In this document: piece after piece, positions 16,616 to 22,598 of the stretch
How the letters are laid out: each line of letters opens with the position of its first letter
How positions within the stretch are numbered: position 1 is the stretch's first letter
Translations under genes and position numbers: made by a program
Notes under the pieces: model-generated
Database searches by the model: none
The model's input: the letters and a program-made list of their open reading frames with translations, nothing else
What the model was told of the DNA's origin: nothing
DNA from: a virus
Virus record (IMG/VR): IMGVR_UViG_3300025645_000268
Coordinates: 1-32,437 of that record
Length of the DNA stretch: 32,437 nucleotides
Strand: one strand, 5' to 3'

Positions 16616-16930
16616 TTAATCCTCTTCCATCATGTTTTTATCTTGGGAGTCCCAGCCTTGGCAGGACTTTTCTTGGCTACATACAAACTTAAACTTAGTA
16701 CAAGCACCTGTACCTGACTCGATGTTCAGGGCTTTAAGTGTTTTCATACGATTATCAAAGTATTCACAGTTACCGCACGTCTTAAGTGCAGCCATGTCAG
16801 CAGGCTTATCCCAAGCCTTACCTAGTTCCTCTGCAGAAGCACCATACATCCAGTAGGTCTCTGCACGGTCACGGTTCTTAGGGTCTACCTCTGGTGGCTC
16901 CCCTAGCATTAAACTCATACCTACCATCAT
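16616..16930 (-). CDS. Cys-motif small protein (metal-binding candidate)
   Basis: This 104-residue protein has cysteines spaced as in a metal site: KTCGNCEYFDN near residue 50, then GACTKFKFVCSQEKSCQGWD near 75-95. The C-x2-C ... C-x6-C-x5-C-x2-W layout resembles small phage and cyanophage proteins that look like iron-sulphur or zinc folds. The N-terminal half (ETYWMYGASAEELGKAWD) is helical. It starts at a double ATG that overlaps the stop of the 85-residue gene. A redox or structural metal centre is likely, but which metal cannot be told. Confidence 0.55.
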   Translation of the reverse strand: MMVGMSLMLGEPPEVDPKNRDRAETYWMYGASAEELGKAWDKPADMAALKTCGNCEYFDNRMKTLKALNIESGTGACTKFKFVCSQEKSCQGWDSQDKNMMEED

Positions 16931-17184
16931 GTTTTCTTTGTCCTATACTTAGCTGTCTTCTTAGCGATCTTCTTAGGCTGTGCTACGTGCTGTTTGCCTG
17001 CAGCAGTACCCTTGCGTTTAGCTTTGCTCGTAGCAGCGTATTCTGCAGGGCTGAGAGCGTCTCTGGCTTTCTTAGGGAGGTAACGCTCACCTGTAGCCTT
17101 CTTGCCTTGCGTAGAGGGCTTACCTGACTTGGTTCCCCACTTCTCATCGCCCCACTTCTTGAGTGACTTCTGAGGAGCCTTCAT
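16927..17184 (-). CDS. Lys-rich basic small protein
   Basis: This 85-residue protein has about one third Lys+Arg. Key parts are KKWGDEKWGTKSGKPSTQGK, GERYLPKKARDALSPAEYAA, and AGKQHVAQPKK. The run RYLPKKA...L(S)PxEYAAT.xAKRK...GKQHxxQP is a family I recognise from marine phages and some giant viruses (DUF5872-like; number from memory). Strong positive charge and no hydrophobic segment suggest DNA or RNA binding. Stop and start overlap neighbours on both sides. It may be packaged with the DNA. Confidence 0.6.
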   Translation of the reverse strand: MKAPQKSLKKWGDEKWGTKSGKPSTQGKKATGERYLPKKARDALSPAEYAATSKAKRKGTAAGKQHVAQPKKIAKKTAKYRTKKT

Positions 17185-17396
17185 AGCTTAGTCTTTTTAA
17201 TTAGCCTTGCAGGGGGTACTGAAGCGCCAGCTAGTGCTCTGATAACGTTACCTTTGGAATCACGTAGCTTGTGACTATCCTTAGAAGGAGGTGGGGGTGG
17301 GCGCTTCGGACCTTGCAGCTTCTGGCTCCGTTCAATCTCAAGTTTGAGTGGAGACATCCGCTTTGTACGAGCATATCCTGATTTTGTATTAGCCAT
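17181..17396 (-). CDS. Basic Pro/Lys-rich small protein
   Basis: This 71-residue protein is basic and mostly disordered. Its parts are KSGYARTKRMSPLKLEIERS, a proline run PKRPPPPPSKDSHKLRD, and GASVPPARLIKKTKL. It overlaps the next gene by 4 bp. I do not recognise a family. The composition matches its neighbours in this set of small basic proteins, so a shared nucleic-acid-related job is plausible. Confidence 0.5.
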   Translation of the reverse strand: MANTKSGYARTKRMSPLKLEIERSQKLQGPKRPPPPPSKDSHKLRDSKGNVIRALAGASVPPARLIKKTKL

Positions 17397-17441
17397 ATTA
17401 ATAATTGCTCTCTACGTAGTTAAACTTCACTTTAGTAGCCA

Positions 17442-17618
17442 TTACTTGTAGCCTCCACCTTTAGCTTTGTATTGCTTGGCTACCATCTGAGCTTTACGTG
17501 CAGACCACTGACCCGGCTTACCGCCCTTACTGCCAGCCATTACTTTTGCTACAAGGTTCTTACGCATGGTAGGCTTAGTGTAGTTACCTGCTGCATTAAC
17601 TGTAGACTTCTTAGCCAT
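17442..17618 (-). CDS. 58-aa basic peptide with GGKPGQWSARKAQ motif
   Basis: The frame from ATG 17618 to TAA 17442 encodes 58 residues: MAKKSTVNAAGNYTKPTMRK, then LVAKVMAGSKGGKPGQWSAR and KAQMVAKQYKAKGGGYK. The block GSKGGKPGQWSARKAQMxAxxYKxxGGGYK is strongly conserved in marine cyano- and pelagiphage-like genomes as I recall them, which supports a real gene despite its size. It is very basic and lacks Cys. Its function is unknown. It follows the 46-residue TM protein by 18 bp. Confidence 0.65.
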   Translation of the reverse strand: MAKKSTVNAAGNYTKPTMRKNLVAKVMAGSKGGKPGQWSARKAQMVAKQYKAKGGGYK

Positions 17619-17636
17619 TATATAGGCTCTCCATAT

Positions 17637-17777
17637 TCATCTAGTGAACGCATCGTTCAATAAGATAATCTCTAGTTTCTGTACCTGTAGGGTCAGTTCA
17701 TGTGTAGTAGATATATTCCAACCCAATAAGGCCAAAAGAGCAGCCATCAGAACGCCTAAAGTAGCTTTACTCTCCAT
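17637..17777 (-). CDS. 46-aa single-TM protein with short coil
   Basis: The frame from ATG 17777 to TGA 17637 encodes 46 residues. Residues 6-20 are a transmembrane helix (TLGVLMAALLALLGWNI), followed by a heptad-like ELTLQVQKLEIILLND. N-terminal anchor plus periplasmic coil is the layout of small inner-membrane spanin or holin-regulator proteins. It follows the DUF6321-like gene by 6 bp and lies two genes downstream of the endolysin, so a lysis role is possible. Length is short for a spanin; confidence in function is low. Confidence 0.5.
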   Translation of the reverse strand: MESKATLGVLMAALLALLGWNISTTHELTLQVQKLEIILLNDAFTR

Positions 17778-17783
17778 GTCACA

Positions 17784-18068
17784 CTACCACTTCTCTTTGT
17801 CTGCCCAGTAAGCTGCACTCATCTTACCTTTAGAGATGTTCTTACCGTGTCGTGCTTTGAAGCTAGCACGTTTCTTCTTCATAGCTTCAGACTCACCCGC
17901 CTTGGGTTTACCTGCTGTCTTAGCACCCTGCTCACCAAAGCGGATAGTCTTAACCTTGTCACCCTCTTTAGCGACAACTACGTGTGACTTCTTCGGGTGT
18001 CCCGGTGTACGCTTAGGCTTGTTGAAGCCAGATACACCAGCACGAGTTAGTCTTGGGTCTTTAGCCAT
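17784..18068 (-). CDS. DUF6321-like basic protein
   Basis: This 94-residue protein begins MAKDPRLTRAGVSGFNKPKR, then TPGHPKKSHVVVAKEGDKVK, TIRFGEQGAKTAGKPKAGES and KARHGKNISKGKMSAAYWAD. The family is unmistakable and widespread in marine phages (DUF6321 by memory): a KSHVVVAKEGDKVKTIRFGxQG beta-hairpin and a Lys/Arg-rich C-terminal helix with KARH.KNI.KGK.SAAYWA. The function is unknown; charge suggests nucleic-acid binding. It begins 2 bp after the endolysin stop, in the same transcript. Confidence 0.7.
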   Translation of the reverse strand: MAKDPRLTRAGVSGFNKPKRTPGHPKKSHVVVAKEGDKVKTIRFGEQGAKTAGKPKAGESEAMKKKRASFKARHGKNISKGKMSAAYWADKEKW

Positions 18069-18070
18069 AT

Positions 18071-18538
18071 CTACATCAACTCAAAATGGGGACCGTCAAT
18101 GAAGGGTCTACGGCCTTGACTACGACGAAGATCCACGTACTCCATCATAGCCTCCTCCATAGTACCAACATAGCCAGTGATGTCACCTACAGACCAAGCT
18201 GCACCCCACTTAAGTGGTACACCCTCTTCATTAGCTGCCTCTGCCATAGCATCAGCAATATCGTCGTACAGATTAAGTTCCCACGCTACGTCTGAACCTA
18301 TGTAAGCTACGAGGTCCACTGCGTGGCTGTACCCGTCCCCTTGAGGCAGGTGCCTAGAGTTCATCGTCTGGGATTTACCTGCAGCTACAAGCTTCTTCTG
18401 TTCAGACACAGAGCGTACACCACAAGTAACACCAAAGTCTACCTTGGTAATCTCAATAGCTCGATTAACTACACCTACAAGGCCGGGATGTACACCCTCA
18501 AGCCTAGTAATTGATCTACCTGATAGTCGAAATGCCAT
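18071..18538 (-). CDS. Endolysin, M15-family L-Ala-D-Glu/D-Ala peptidase
   Basis: This 155-residue protein belongs to the zinc peptidases that cut cell-wall cross-links. The metal site is visible as SRHLPQGDGYSHAVDL at 61-76 (H63 and D75 in the S-x-H ... A-x-D pattern, with a 5-residue insert) and DGPHFEL at 148-154 (H151 and the catalytic Asp/Glu nearby). The N-terminal part (ITKVDFGVTCGVRSVSEQKK) is the usual fold start. There is no signal peptide, so export must rely on a holin. It lies just downstream of the spanin-like gene and 2 bp upstream of the DUF6321-like gene. Confidence 0.82.
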   Translation of the reverse strand: MAFRLSGRSITRLEGVHPGLVGVVNRAIEITKVDFGVTCGVRSVSEQKKLVAAGKSQTMNSRHLPQGDGYSHAVDLVAYIGSDVAWELNLYDDIADAMAEAANEEGVPLKWGAAWSVGDITGYVGTMEEAMMEYVDLRRSQGRRPFIDGPHFELM

Positions 18539-18543
18539 ATAGT

Positions 18544-18906
18544 CTAATCTTTCTTATTTAACCTAAACAAGTTACGTAAGCCTCTAGCTATCTCGTTAGG
18601 GCTAGGGGCAAGCCAACCTAACACCAACAACAACAATAACAGCGGGTCCATCTCAGTAATCTTAGTAGTACTGTTGTCTTGTACTACTGTATCGACTGGA
18701 CCCTCAGGGCGAAGCACAGGTCGGTAGGTAGTATTAACGCCTACGTTCTGACTGTTCTCTTTGCCTATCTGTGTGTTAGCTGCCACGTTAGTGCCACTAC
18801 CACCTAATCCACCCAGTAAAACACTGGGGATCTGGGAGCAGTTACCTAGTGTCGTGACTGCTAGTGCTGCTGCTAGTAGTGTTAATCGTGTGGGTATTCT
18901 TGCCAT
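18544..18906 (-). CDS. Spanin-like lysis protein (N-terminal lipobox-like, C-terminal TM)
   Basis: Starting at ATG 18906 the protein has 120 residues; an earlier ATG at 18942 would add 12. It has an N-terminal leader (ARIPTRLTLLAAALAVTTLG) ending in NCSQIPS, which resembles a lipobox although the residue before Cys is Asn, not Gly or Ala. A 60-residue Asn/Thr/Gln-rich linker follows, and then a C-terminal transmembrane helix (DPLLLLLLVLGWLAPSPNEI) with a basic tail. Lipid anchor plus C-terminal TM is the layout of unimolecular spanins, which fuse inner and outer membranes at lysis. Its start lies inside the holin-like gene, and the endolysin follows 5 bp after its stop. Confidence 0.6.
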   Translation of the reverse strand: MARIPTRLTLLAAALAVTTLGNCSQIPSVLLGGLGGSGTNVAANTQIGKENSQNVGVNTTYRPVLRPEGPVDTVVQDNSTTKITEMDPLLLLLLVLGWLAPSPNEIARGLRNLFRLNKKD

Positions 18907-19087
18907 TAACGTATATCCCAAAGAACCCTGCACCAGCCCCAACTATAACAGACACAAAACCAGCCTGGGCATTAGTAGGGTCAGGTAACGCCATGAACCA
19001 AGTAGTAGTATTATAGAAGGCAAGCCCGTACAAGGTAATAATCATACGAGGCCAGATACGCCACCTGTCTAACCACTCTGGAGTCAT
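18842..19087 (-). CDS. Holin candidate, two-TM small protein
   Basis: This 81-residue protein has two hydrophobic helices: MIITLYGLAFYNTTTWFMAL (about 15-34) and FVSVIVGAGAGFFGIYVNGK (about 44-63). A Pro-Asp turn with ALPDPTNAQAG separates them and a Ser/Thr-rich, polar C-terminus follows. This is a class II-type holin layout. The turn LPxPxxxQAAFVSxVVGA is one I recognise from marine phages next to lysis genes. It starts inside the stop of the upstream gene (ATGA) behind a GGGAG ribosome site. Position in front of spanin-like and endolysin genes supports the call. Confidence 0.6.
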   Translation of the reverse strand: MTPEWLDRWRIWPRMIITLYGLAFYNTTTWFMALPDPTNAQAGFVSVIVGAGAGFFGIYVNGKNTHTINTTSSSTSSHDTR

Positions 19088-19338
19088 CCGTACTCACGCT
19101 CCCTTTCAGGGTCTAACACTTCATTACGGGTCAAGTGACCCTCCAAGTACATAGCACGCTCCACATGATCAAGTGTGTACCACACACCAGTGTCATTATG
19201 AATAGCTGTACGTACATAAAACACGTCTGACTTAGGGATATGTACTTTACTCAACCTATGTGAGTCCTTAGCAGCTAAAGCTACATAAAACTCAGTCAAT
19301 ACATCTTCTGATGCGTATAGTTTTACTCGGTTTTTCAT
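19084..19338 (-). CDS. Hypothetical protein, first gene of the late arm
   Basis: This protein has 84 residues from the ATG at 19338; a TTG three codons upstream is also in frame. It begins MKNRVKLYASEDVLTEFYVA, then KSDVFYVRTAIHNDTGVWYT and LDHVERAMYLEGHLTRNEVL. The last block (VERAMYLEGxLxxNDV) is one I know from marine phage genomes, without function. It is the first gene read leftward from the central region, so late transcription would begin just upstream. Its stop overlaps the start of the holin candidate. Confidence 0.55.
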   Translation of the reverse strand: MKNRVKLYASEDVLTEFYVALAAKDSHRLSKVHIPKSDVFYVRTAIHNDTGVWYTLDHVERAMYLEGHLTRNEVLDPEREREYG

Positions 19339-19385
19339 GGGAGTCAAGTACTTTGTTACTACAAAATTGGATAGTTGTAAGTGTT

Positions 19386-19590
19386 ATAGTATAACTATGT
19401 AGCTCTAACTACCATAGATTACTTAATACAGGGGTATAACTACTTACTAATACAAGAGTACTGTAGTATAACTATAGAGTCAAGCTATTTTCTTAAGTTA
19501 TAACTACTATAGTTTAACTATATCTAAGTCTAACTACTTATTTAGCTTAACTACTTCTAAGTTTTAACAACTAATAGTTTAACTATACCC
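19386..19590. repeat. Phased TAACTA array (iteron-like), ~16/32-bp period
   Basis: The hexamer TAACTA occurs at 19392, 19406, 19437, 19469, 19501, 19515, 19531, 19548 and 19580. The spacings are 14, 31, 32, 32, 14, 16, 17 and 32 bp, so nearly all copies lie on a grid of about 16 bp (one and a half helix turns). Better units read TAACTACTTA(C/T)T(A/T)A. Several are flanked by ATAGT, giving dyads like ATAGTxTAACTAT. Such arrays are typical of initiator or repressor binding sites. The binding protein is unknown. Confidence 0.6.
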
Positions 19591-20229
19591 CCTTACCCCC
19601 TATAGTCCCCAGTTATACCCAAAAGAGGAGGGCTTGTCAAGCGAATAAAGATGCAGTCAGTCTAAAATAGTTTGGAAGTGTTGCACTATTCACACGAATA
19701 ACACAGGTTGTAGCCTACTAGCGTTACTTTATAACAGTCTGGCACAAAAAGGTATACGTATTAGCATGCCCATATAGCGATTTGAAAAACCCCGTGCGTG
19801 TAGGAGTACATATATAGGTAACGTAGGGGTGGGGGGTGGCCCATGCGCCCCCCTTATGCGCCTGCATGTGTGTATACCTAGGCATAATGCGAGGCTAATG
19901 CATTGAAAGTAAAGGCTTTCTATAGTCATTCGATATGTCAGGTAGGGGAATATCTATTGTTTTCACGGGGTTACAGGCGCGCGTGCAAGAGGCGGGCTTT
20001 TATGCATGTAAATACCCATATCCCCCTATGACGCTTGCACATAGGTACACCCCCACCCCGTCATGCACGATGCACGTCCATCCACGCTTAACGCTCATGC
20101 ATCCACGTCATGTCTGCACTTGGGCGCATCACACACACATCACACACATCACGCGAGGCAATGTTGCTAATTCGTTCCAATGGTTTGGGGTGATTCGTTT
20201 CGGCTCAATTCGGCTCTGATTTCTAGTCT

Positions 20230-20240
20230 CGGACCGTCCG
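20230..20240. promoter_or_regulatory. 11-bp dyad CGGACCGTCCG, copy 1
   Basis: This copy (CGGAC-C-GTCCG) lies 112 bp before the first early gene. It is followed by ACCCT-AA-AGGGT (20253-20264), a second small dyad, and by a TTGACA (20276-20281) that could be a -35 box, although no good -10 follows. Copies 2-5 occur only in the next 2.3 kb. Confidence 0.6.
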
Positions 20241-20352
20241 AAAGCAGGATCTACCCTAAAGGGTAAAATAAGTGTTTGACATGCTAATCGTTATCGGTCA
20301 ACTTAAATGAGCAAACGGCAATCATGCCACAAACCGAAAAAGGATCTACACC

Positions 20353-20892
20353 ATGTCAAATACAGCCATAGCACATCTCGACGCCACAATCACTCATGAC
20401 GGTAAAACACATACATTCAGCCAAGCATGTGATCATGTTGCTCACCTATTCGATAAGCGGGACGATATGGCAGAACTTGTTCTGTTGGAGACCCGTGCCA
20501 TTGGTGAATGGTTGCTTGTCCTCCGCTCTGTATACAAGTCTGACAAGCAATTCGGACAAGCCATCGCCGCCACCCCGTTGTCCAAGCGTAGTGCTCAGGA
20601 TCGTAATGATGCGATGTTTGTTGCGAATAATTGGGCCAAGGTACAAAAGCTTAACGCCAAGGGCGAACTGAATGCCCTCGGTGCATCTGCGGTTCGGAAA
20701 CGTCTCAAGAAAGCGGAAGCCGTAGGTAATACTTCTAAGGGCAAAGCCAAGCCTGAGACTGACGCCAAGCCTACCGATAAGGTAACACCTGAGGCAATGG
20801 CTAACGCTGTACTAGAGCAGCTAGCCAAGTCTGACATAAGCGTAGCTGATTTCCGCAAAGCGTTTAACGCTGCAGCCAAGGCAAGTGCCTAA
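20353..20892 (+). CDS. First early protein, unknown function
   Basis: This 179-residue protein follows a good ribosome site (AAAAAGGATCT). It is soluble and alternates helices; its mid part (AIGEWLLVLRSVYKSDKQFG) and a Lys/Ala-rich linker (AVRKRLKKAEAVGNTSKGKA) lead to a compact C-terminal helical block (PEAMANAVLEQLAKSDISVA). It uses more GCC/AAG codons than its neighbours. A UUCG-loop terminator follows at 20904, so it forms its own transcription unit. Being first out, it could be a regulator or a host-takeover protein; it might even bind the dyads. I do not recognise the family. Confidence 0.55.
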   Translation: MSNTAIAHLDATITHDGKTHTFSQACDHVAHLFDKRDDMAELVLLETRAIGEWLLVLRSVYKSDKQFGQAIAATPLSKRSAQDRNDAMFVANNWAKVQKLNAKGELNALGASAVRKRLKKAEAVGNTSKGKAKPETDAKPTDKVTPEAMANAVLEQLAKSDISVADFRKAFNAAAKASA

Positions 20893-20903
20893 GCCTAAGC
20901 GAG

Positions 20904-20921
20904 GCTCCCTTCGGGGAGCTT
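20904..20921 (+). terminator. UUCG-loop terminator after the first early gene
   Basis: The stem GCTCCC / GGGAGC closes a TTCG tetraloop (20910-20913), followed by TTCACTGTCTT. This is a stable rho-independent-type hairpin, with a weak T-tract. It lies 12 bp after the stop of the 179-residue gene and 15 bp before dyad copy 2. Confidence 0.6.
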
Positions 20922-20935
20922 CACTGTCTTACTTT

Positions 20936-20946
20936 CGGACCGTCCG
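20936..20946. promoter_or_regulatory. 11-bp dyad CGGACCGTCCG, copy 2
   Basis: The context is TTTCGGACCGTCCGTTAC. It is placed between the terminator and the next gene, 28 bp before its ATG (20975), and upstream of an AAAGGATA ribosome site. Confidence 0.65.
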
Positions 20947-20974
20947 TTACAAAGCTTCAAAGGATACACATATC

Positions 20975-21139
20975 ATGCCTAGACTTATGATCACACTGCT
21001 TGCCGTACTATGCTCCCTATCGTTCTCCATACTGACCGTCATAGCGTTTTCCATAGGCCTAGATCCGCTATCTGTAGGGCTGCTAGGTTTCATGGGCGTT
21101 GTATCTTTTGGCTTTGCATTAGTCACAGACGATACATGA
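20975..21139 (+). CDS. 54-aa two-TM membrane protein
   Basis: From ATG 20975 (AAAGGATA ribosome site 8 bp upstream) the frame gives 54 residues: MPRLMITLLAVLCSLSFSIL, TVIAFSIGLDPLSVG, LLGFMGVVSFGFALVTDD. Two hydrophobic helices with a short GLDP turn suggest a small inner-membrane protein. The frame stays open further upstream, but the ribosome site and the dyad point to 20975. Its TGA overlaps the next ATG (ATGA). The function is unknown; superinfection exclusion is one possibility for early membrane proteins. Confidence 0.55.
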   Translation: MPRLMITLLAVLCSLSFSILTVIAFSIGLDPLSVGLLGFMGVVSFGFALVTDDT

Positions 21140-21327
21140 GGTACATATGCAAGCGCCAGCGTATGAGATTACGCCCAGATAAATACCTGTGGTATCACGC
21201 ATCGCAATGGTTCAACCCTAAAAAATATGGTGTTGACAATCATTTTGCTATGGAGTCTCTTATATATACGCAAGAGATTGATGGTTCTACATTCGGACCG
21301 TCCGAAACTAAACCTAAGAAAGGATAA
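21136..21327 (+). CDS. 63-aa basic early protein ending across dyad copy 3
   Basis: It starts with the ATG that overlaps the previous stop. It encodes 63 residues: MRYICKRQRMRLRPDKYLWY, HASQWFNPKKYGVDNHFAME, and a tail, STFGPSETKPKKG. The tail is encoded by dyad copy 3 and the following ribosome site, so the C-terminus may be a by-product of the control element. It is strongly basic at both ends. I do not recognise it. Confidence 0.45.
   Translation: MRYICKRQRMRLRPDKYLWYHASQWFNPKKYGVDNHFAMESLIYTQEIDGSTFGPSETKPKKG
21294..21304. promoter_or_regulatory. 11-bp dyad CGGACCGTCCG, copy 3
   Basis: The context is ATTCGGACCGTCCGAAAC, a 15-bp imperfect dyad (TTCGGA-CCG-TCCGAA). It lies 27 bp before the ATG at 21332, with AAGAAAGGATAAGACG between, and inside the end of the 63-residue gene. 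Confidence 0.65.
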
Positions 21328-21331
21328 GACG

Positions 21332-21598
21332 ATGGAACGACATGCAAGTAACGCTTTCAACACACTCAAGAAGATGGGTGCACCTGTGTTTATACATGAA
21401 GGTGAGTCCTATTACTTTGTGATTAGCGCTGAAGAAAATTACGATACTGTATGGGCTGACTATTACGCTATGACTGATGGTTCCTATGGGGATCTGTGTG
21501 ACTTCGGCGTCAATGAAAGTATCAACAAAGTGCTGAACGATAATGGGCTGTTTTGTGAGTGGCAAAATCCCGGCGTGTTAGCCGTGTATGATGCGTAG
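21332..21598 (+). CDS. 88-aa early protein
   Basis: The start at 21332 follows a clear ribosome site (AAAGGATAAGACG). The protein has 88 residues: MERHASNAFNTLKKMGAPVF, then HEGESYYFVISAEENYDTVW and ADYYAMTDGSYGDLCDFGVN. It ends FCEWQNPGVLAVYDA. The mix of aromatic and acidic residues suggests a compact alpha/beta fold. It reminds me of small phage proteins with a WADYY core, but I know no function. It lies between dyad copies 3 and 4. Confidence 0.5.
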   Translation: MERHASNAFNTLKKMGAPVFIHEGESYYFVISAEENYDTVWADYYAMTDGSYGDLCDFGVNESINKVLNDNGLFCEWQNPGVLAVYDA

Positions 21599-21613
21599 CT
21601 AGAACTTTACCTT

Positions 21614-21624
21614 CGGACCGTCCG
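21614..21624. promoter_or_regulatory. 11-bp dyad CGGACCGTCCG, copy 4
   Basis: The context is CTTCGGACCGTCCGTAAC. It lies in the gap between two genes, 34 bp before the ATG at 21659, with an AGAGAGAG purine run between as ribosome site. Confidence 0.65.
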
Positions 21625-21658
21625 TAACTAACCCGACTAAATAGAGAGAGACTTCACA

Positions 21659-22276
21659 ATGTATCAACGTGACTGCAAAGAGATTACACAACACGCCATG
21701 TCTACACCCGAAGGGTTGTATGATGTGATAGAGTTCACCTTGTGCACTATCAACATGCCTTTATCCCGTGTCATACAGCAGCGTGTGTCCATCAAGGCTG
21801 AGGGCGTACAATCTAAATGGGTGTCAGGTACTAAGGCGCTGGGCATAGAGTACGCTAAGGCTAACGCCCAGCGCTTACATGCAGCGATAAATGAGATAGC
21901 TGACCTACATGGCAAGGATACTATTGATGGTGCGCAAGAGGCAGTGGATCTCTTTGTGTCTATACCTTCAATAGGTATGGTGAAGGCTGGGTTCATAGCA
22001 CAGATGTGTGGGTTCCAAGTTGCCTGCTTAGATAGGCATAACATCCGTATGCTTGGCTTGGCTGAGACAGCATTGGTTCTCAACAAGAAGGTTAAGCCTG
22101 ACCTGCGCCGCTCTAAGATACGCAGCTACGTTAAGCTGTGCCGCCGCCAAGGTTCAGAGTACTGGTGGAATACATGGTGTAACTATGTAGCTGAGAAGGG
22201 TGGCATGAATAAGTCATTGACTACTGGTGATGCTGTCTCTAAGTATCATGTAGCAGCAGTAATTATGGGAGAGTAA
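21659..22276 (+). CDS. HhH / DNA-glycosylase-like protein
   Basis: This 205-residue protein contains, near residues 99-130, FVSIPSIGMVKAGFIAQMCG followed by FQVACLDRHNIRMLGL. That resembles the helix-hairpin-helix turn (PxxGxxKAxF) plus the downstream Asp of endonuclease III / 8-oxoguanine glycosylase-type enzymes (LDxHNIRxLG). The catalytic Lys of bifunctional enzymes is not obvious. The C-terminal region is basic and aromatic (RRSKIRSYVKLCRRQGSEYW). It could repair or modify DNA, or only bind it. The similarity is my reading of motif and length; a specific family is not confirmed. Confidence 0.5.
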   Translation: MYQRDCKEITQHAMSTPEGLYDVIEFTLCTINMPLSRVIQQRVSIKAEGVQSKWVSGTKALGIEYAKANAQRLHAAINEIADLHGKDTIDGAQEAVDLFVSIPSIGMVKAGFIAQMCGFQVACLDRHNIRMLGLAETALVLNKKVKPDLRRSKIRSYVKLCRRQGSEYWWNTWCNYVAEKGGMNKSLTTGDAVSKYHVAAVIMGE

Positions 22277-22295
22277 CTATGAGGGCTTTATTAAT

Positions 22296-22598
22296 ATGAC
22301 ATCCAACCCACTAGACAAGACAGACGAAGACACACGTTACCTATGTGAGAACGTGAATGGCGAGTGGCACTTGATCACTGCTACCACTACACCGTACAGT
22401 GGTGAGTGTATGCTAGGTATACTTGAAAGCGCCTACCCTGTGTCATGGTTCGATCTAGTTACGGACCGTCCGAAGCTAAGACTAGACGAAGTTGACTACG
22501 AAACATTCTACGCTTATAGGTTAGAACTACTACGGCCTACCAAGCACACCCAAGCTAAGCTAATTGTAATTGATGGAGGTAAAGACTATGACAACTAA
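22296..22598 (+). CDS. 100-aa acidic early protein carrying dyad copy 5
   Basis: This 100-residue protein starts 19 bp after the previous stop. Its parts are MTSNPLDKTDEDTRYLCENV, GEWHLITATTTPYSGECMLG and ESAYPVSWFDLVTDRPKLRL. It ends acidic and overlaps the next gene by 11 bp. Codons for VTDRPK contain dyad copy 5. The function is unknown. GEWHLIT-like strands suggest a beta-barrel start. Confidence 0.5.
   Translation: MTSNPLDKTDEDTRYLCENVNGEWHLITATTTPYSGECMLGILESAYPVSWFDLVTDRPKLRLDEVDYETFYAYRLELLRPTKHTQAKLIVIDGGKDYDN
22462..22472. promoter_or_regulatory. 11-bp dyad CGGACCGTCCG, copy 5
   Basis: The context is TTACGGACCGTCCGAAGC. This copy lies inside a coding sequence, 116 bp before the next ATG (22588), unlike copies 2-4. 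It still keeps the full 11 bp, although other codons would serve the protein equally well. Confidence 0.55.

Larger units (their letters stand above)
19348..20352. other. Central non-coding divergent region
   Basis: About 1 kb lies between the leftward late arm and the rightward early arm and has no convincing gene on either strand. The left third (19380-19620) is A+T-rich with a phased TAACTA repeat and ends in runs of C (ACCCCCTTACCCCCTATAG). The middle (19780-19870) has G- and C-runs and the 9-bp inverted pair AACCCCGTG (19787) / CACGGGGTT (19963). From 19980 to 20160 there are ATGCA-type short repeats and CA-rich tracts (CACACACATCACACACATCA). The right end holds an 11-bp dyad and TTGACA. 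The layout suits an origin and two-way promoter region; this is inferred. Confidence 0.55.

Noticed and set aside
19386-19590. Possible CRISPR array
   Set aside because: Units are 6-16 bp, degenerate, and lack unique spacers of 30 bp or more; no cas genes are near.
19935-20219. 94-codon plus-strand frame in the central region
   Set aside because: Its product is rich in His, Pro and Thr from CA- and CC-rich repeats; no ribosome site. Treated as non-coding.
20446-20879. Minus-strand frames opposite the first early gene
   Set aside because: The plus-strand gene has a ribosome site, promoter context and terminator; the antisense frames have none.
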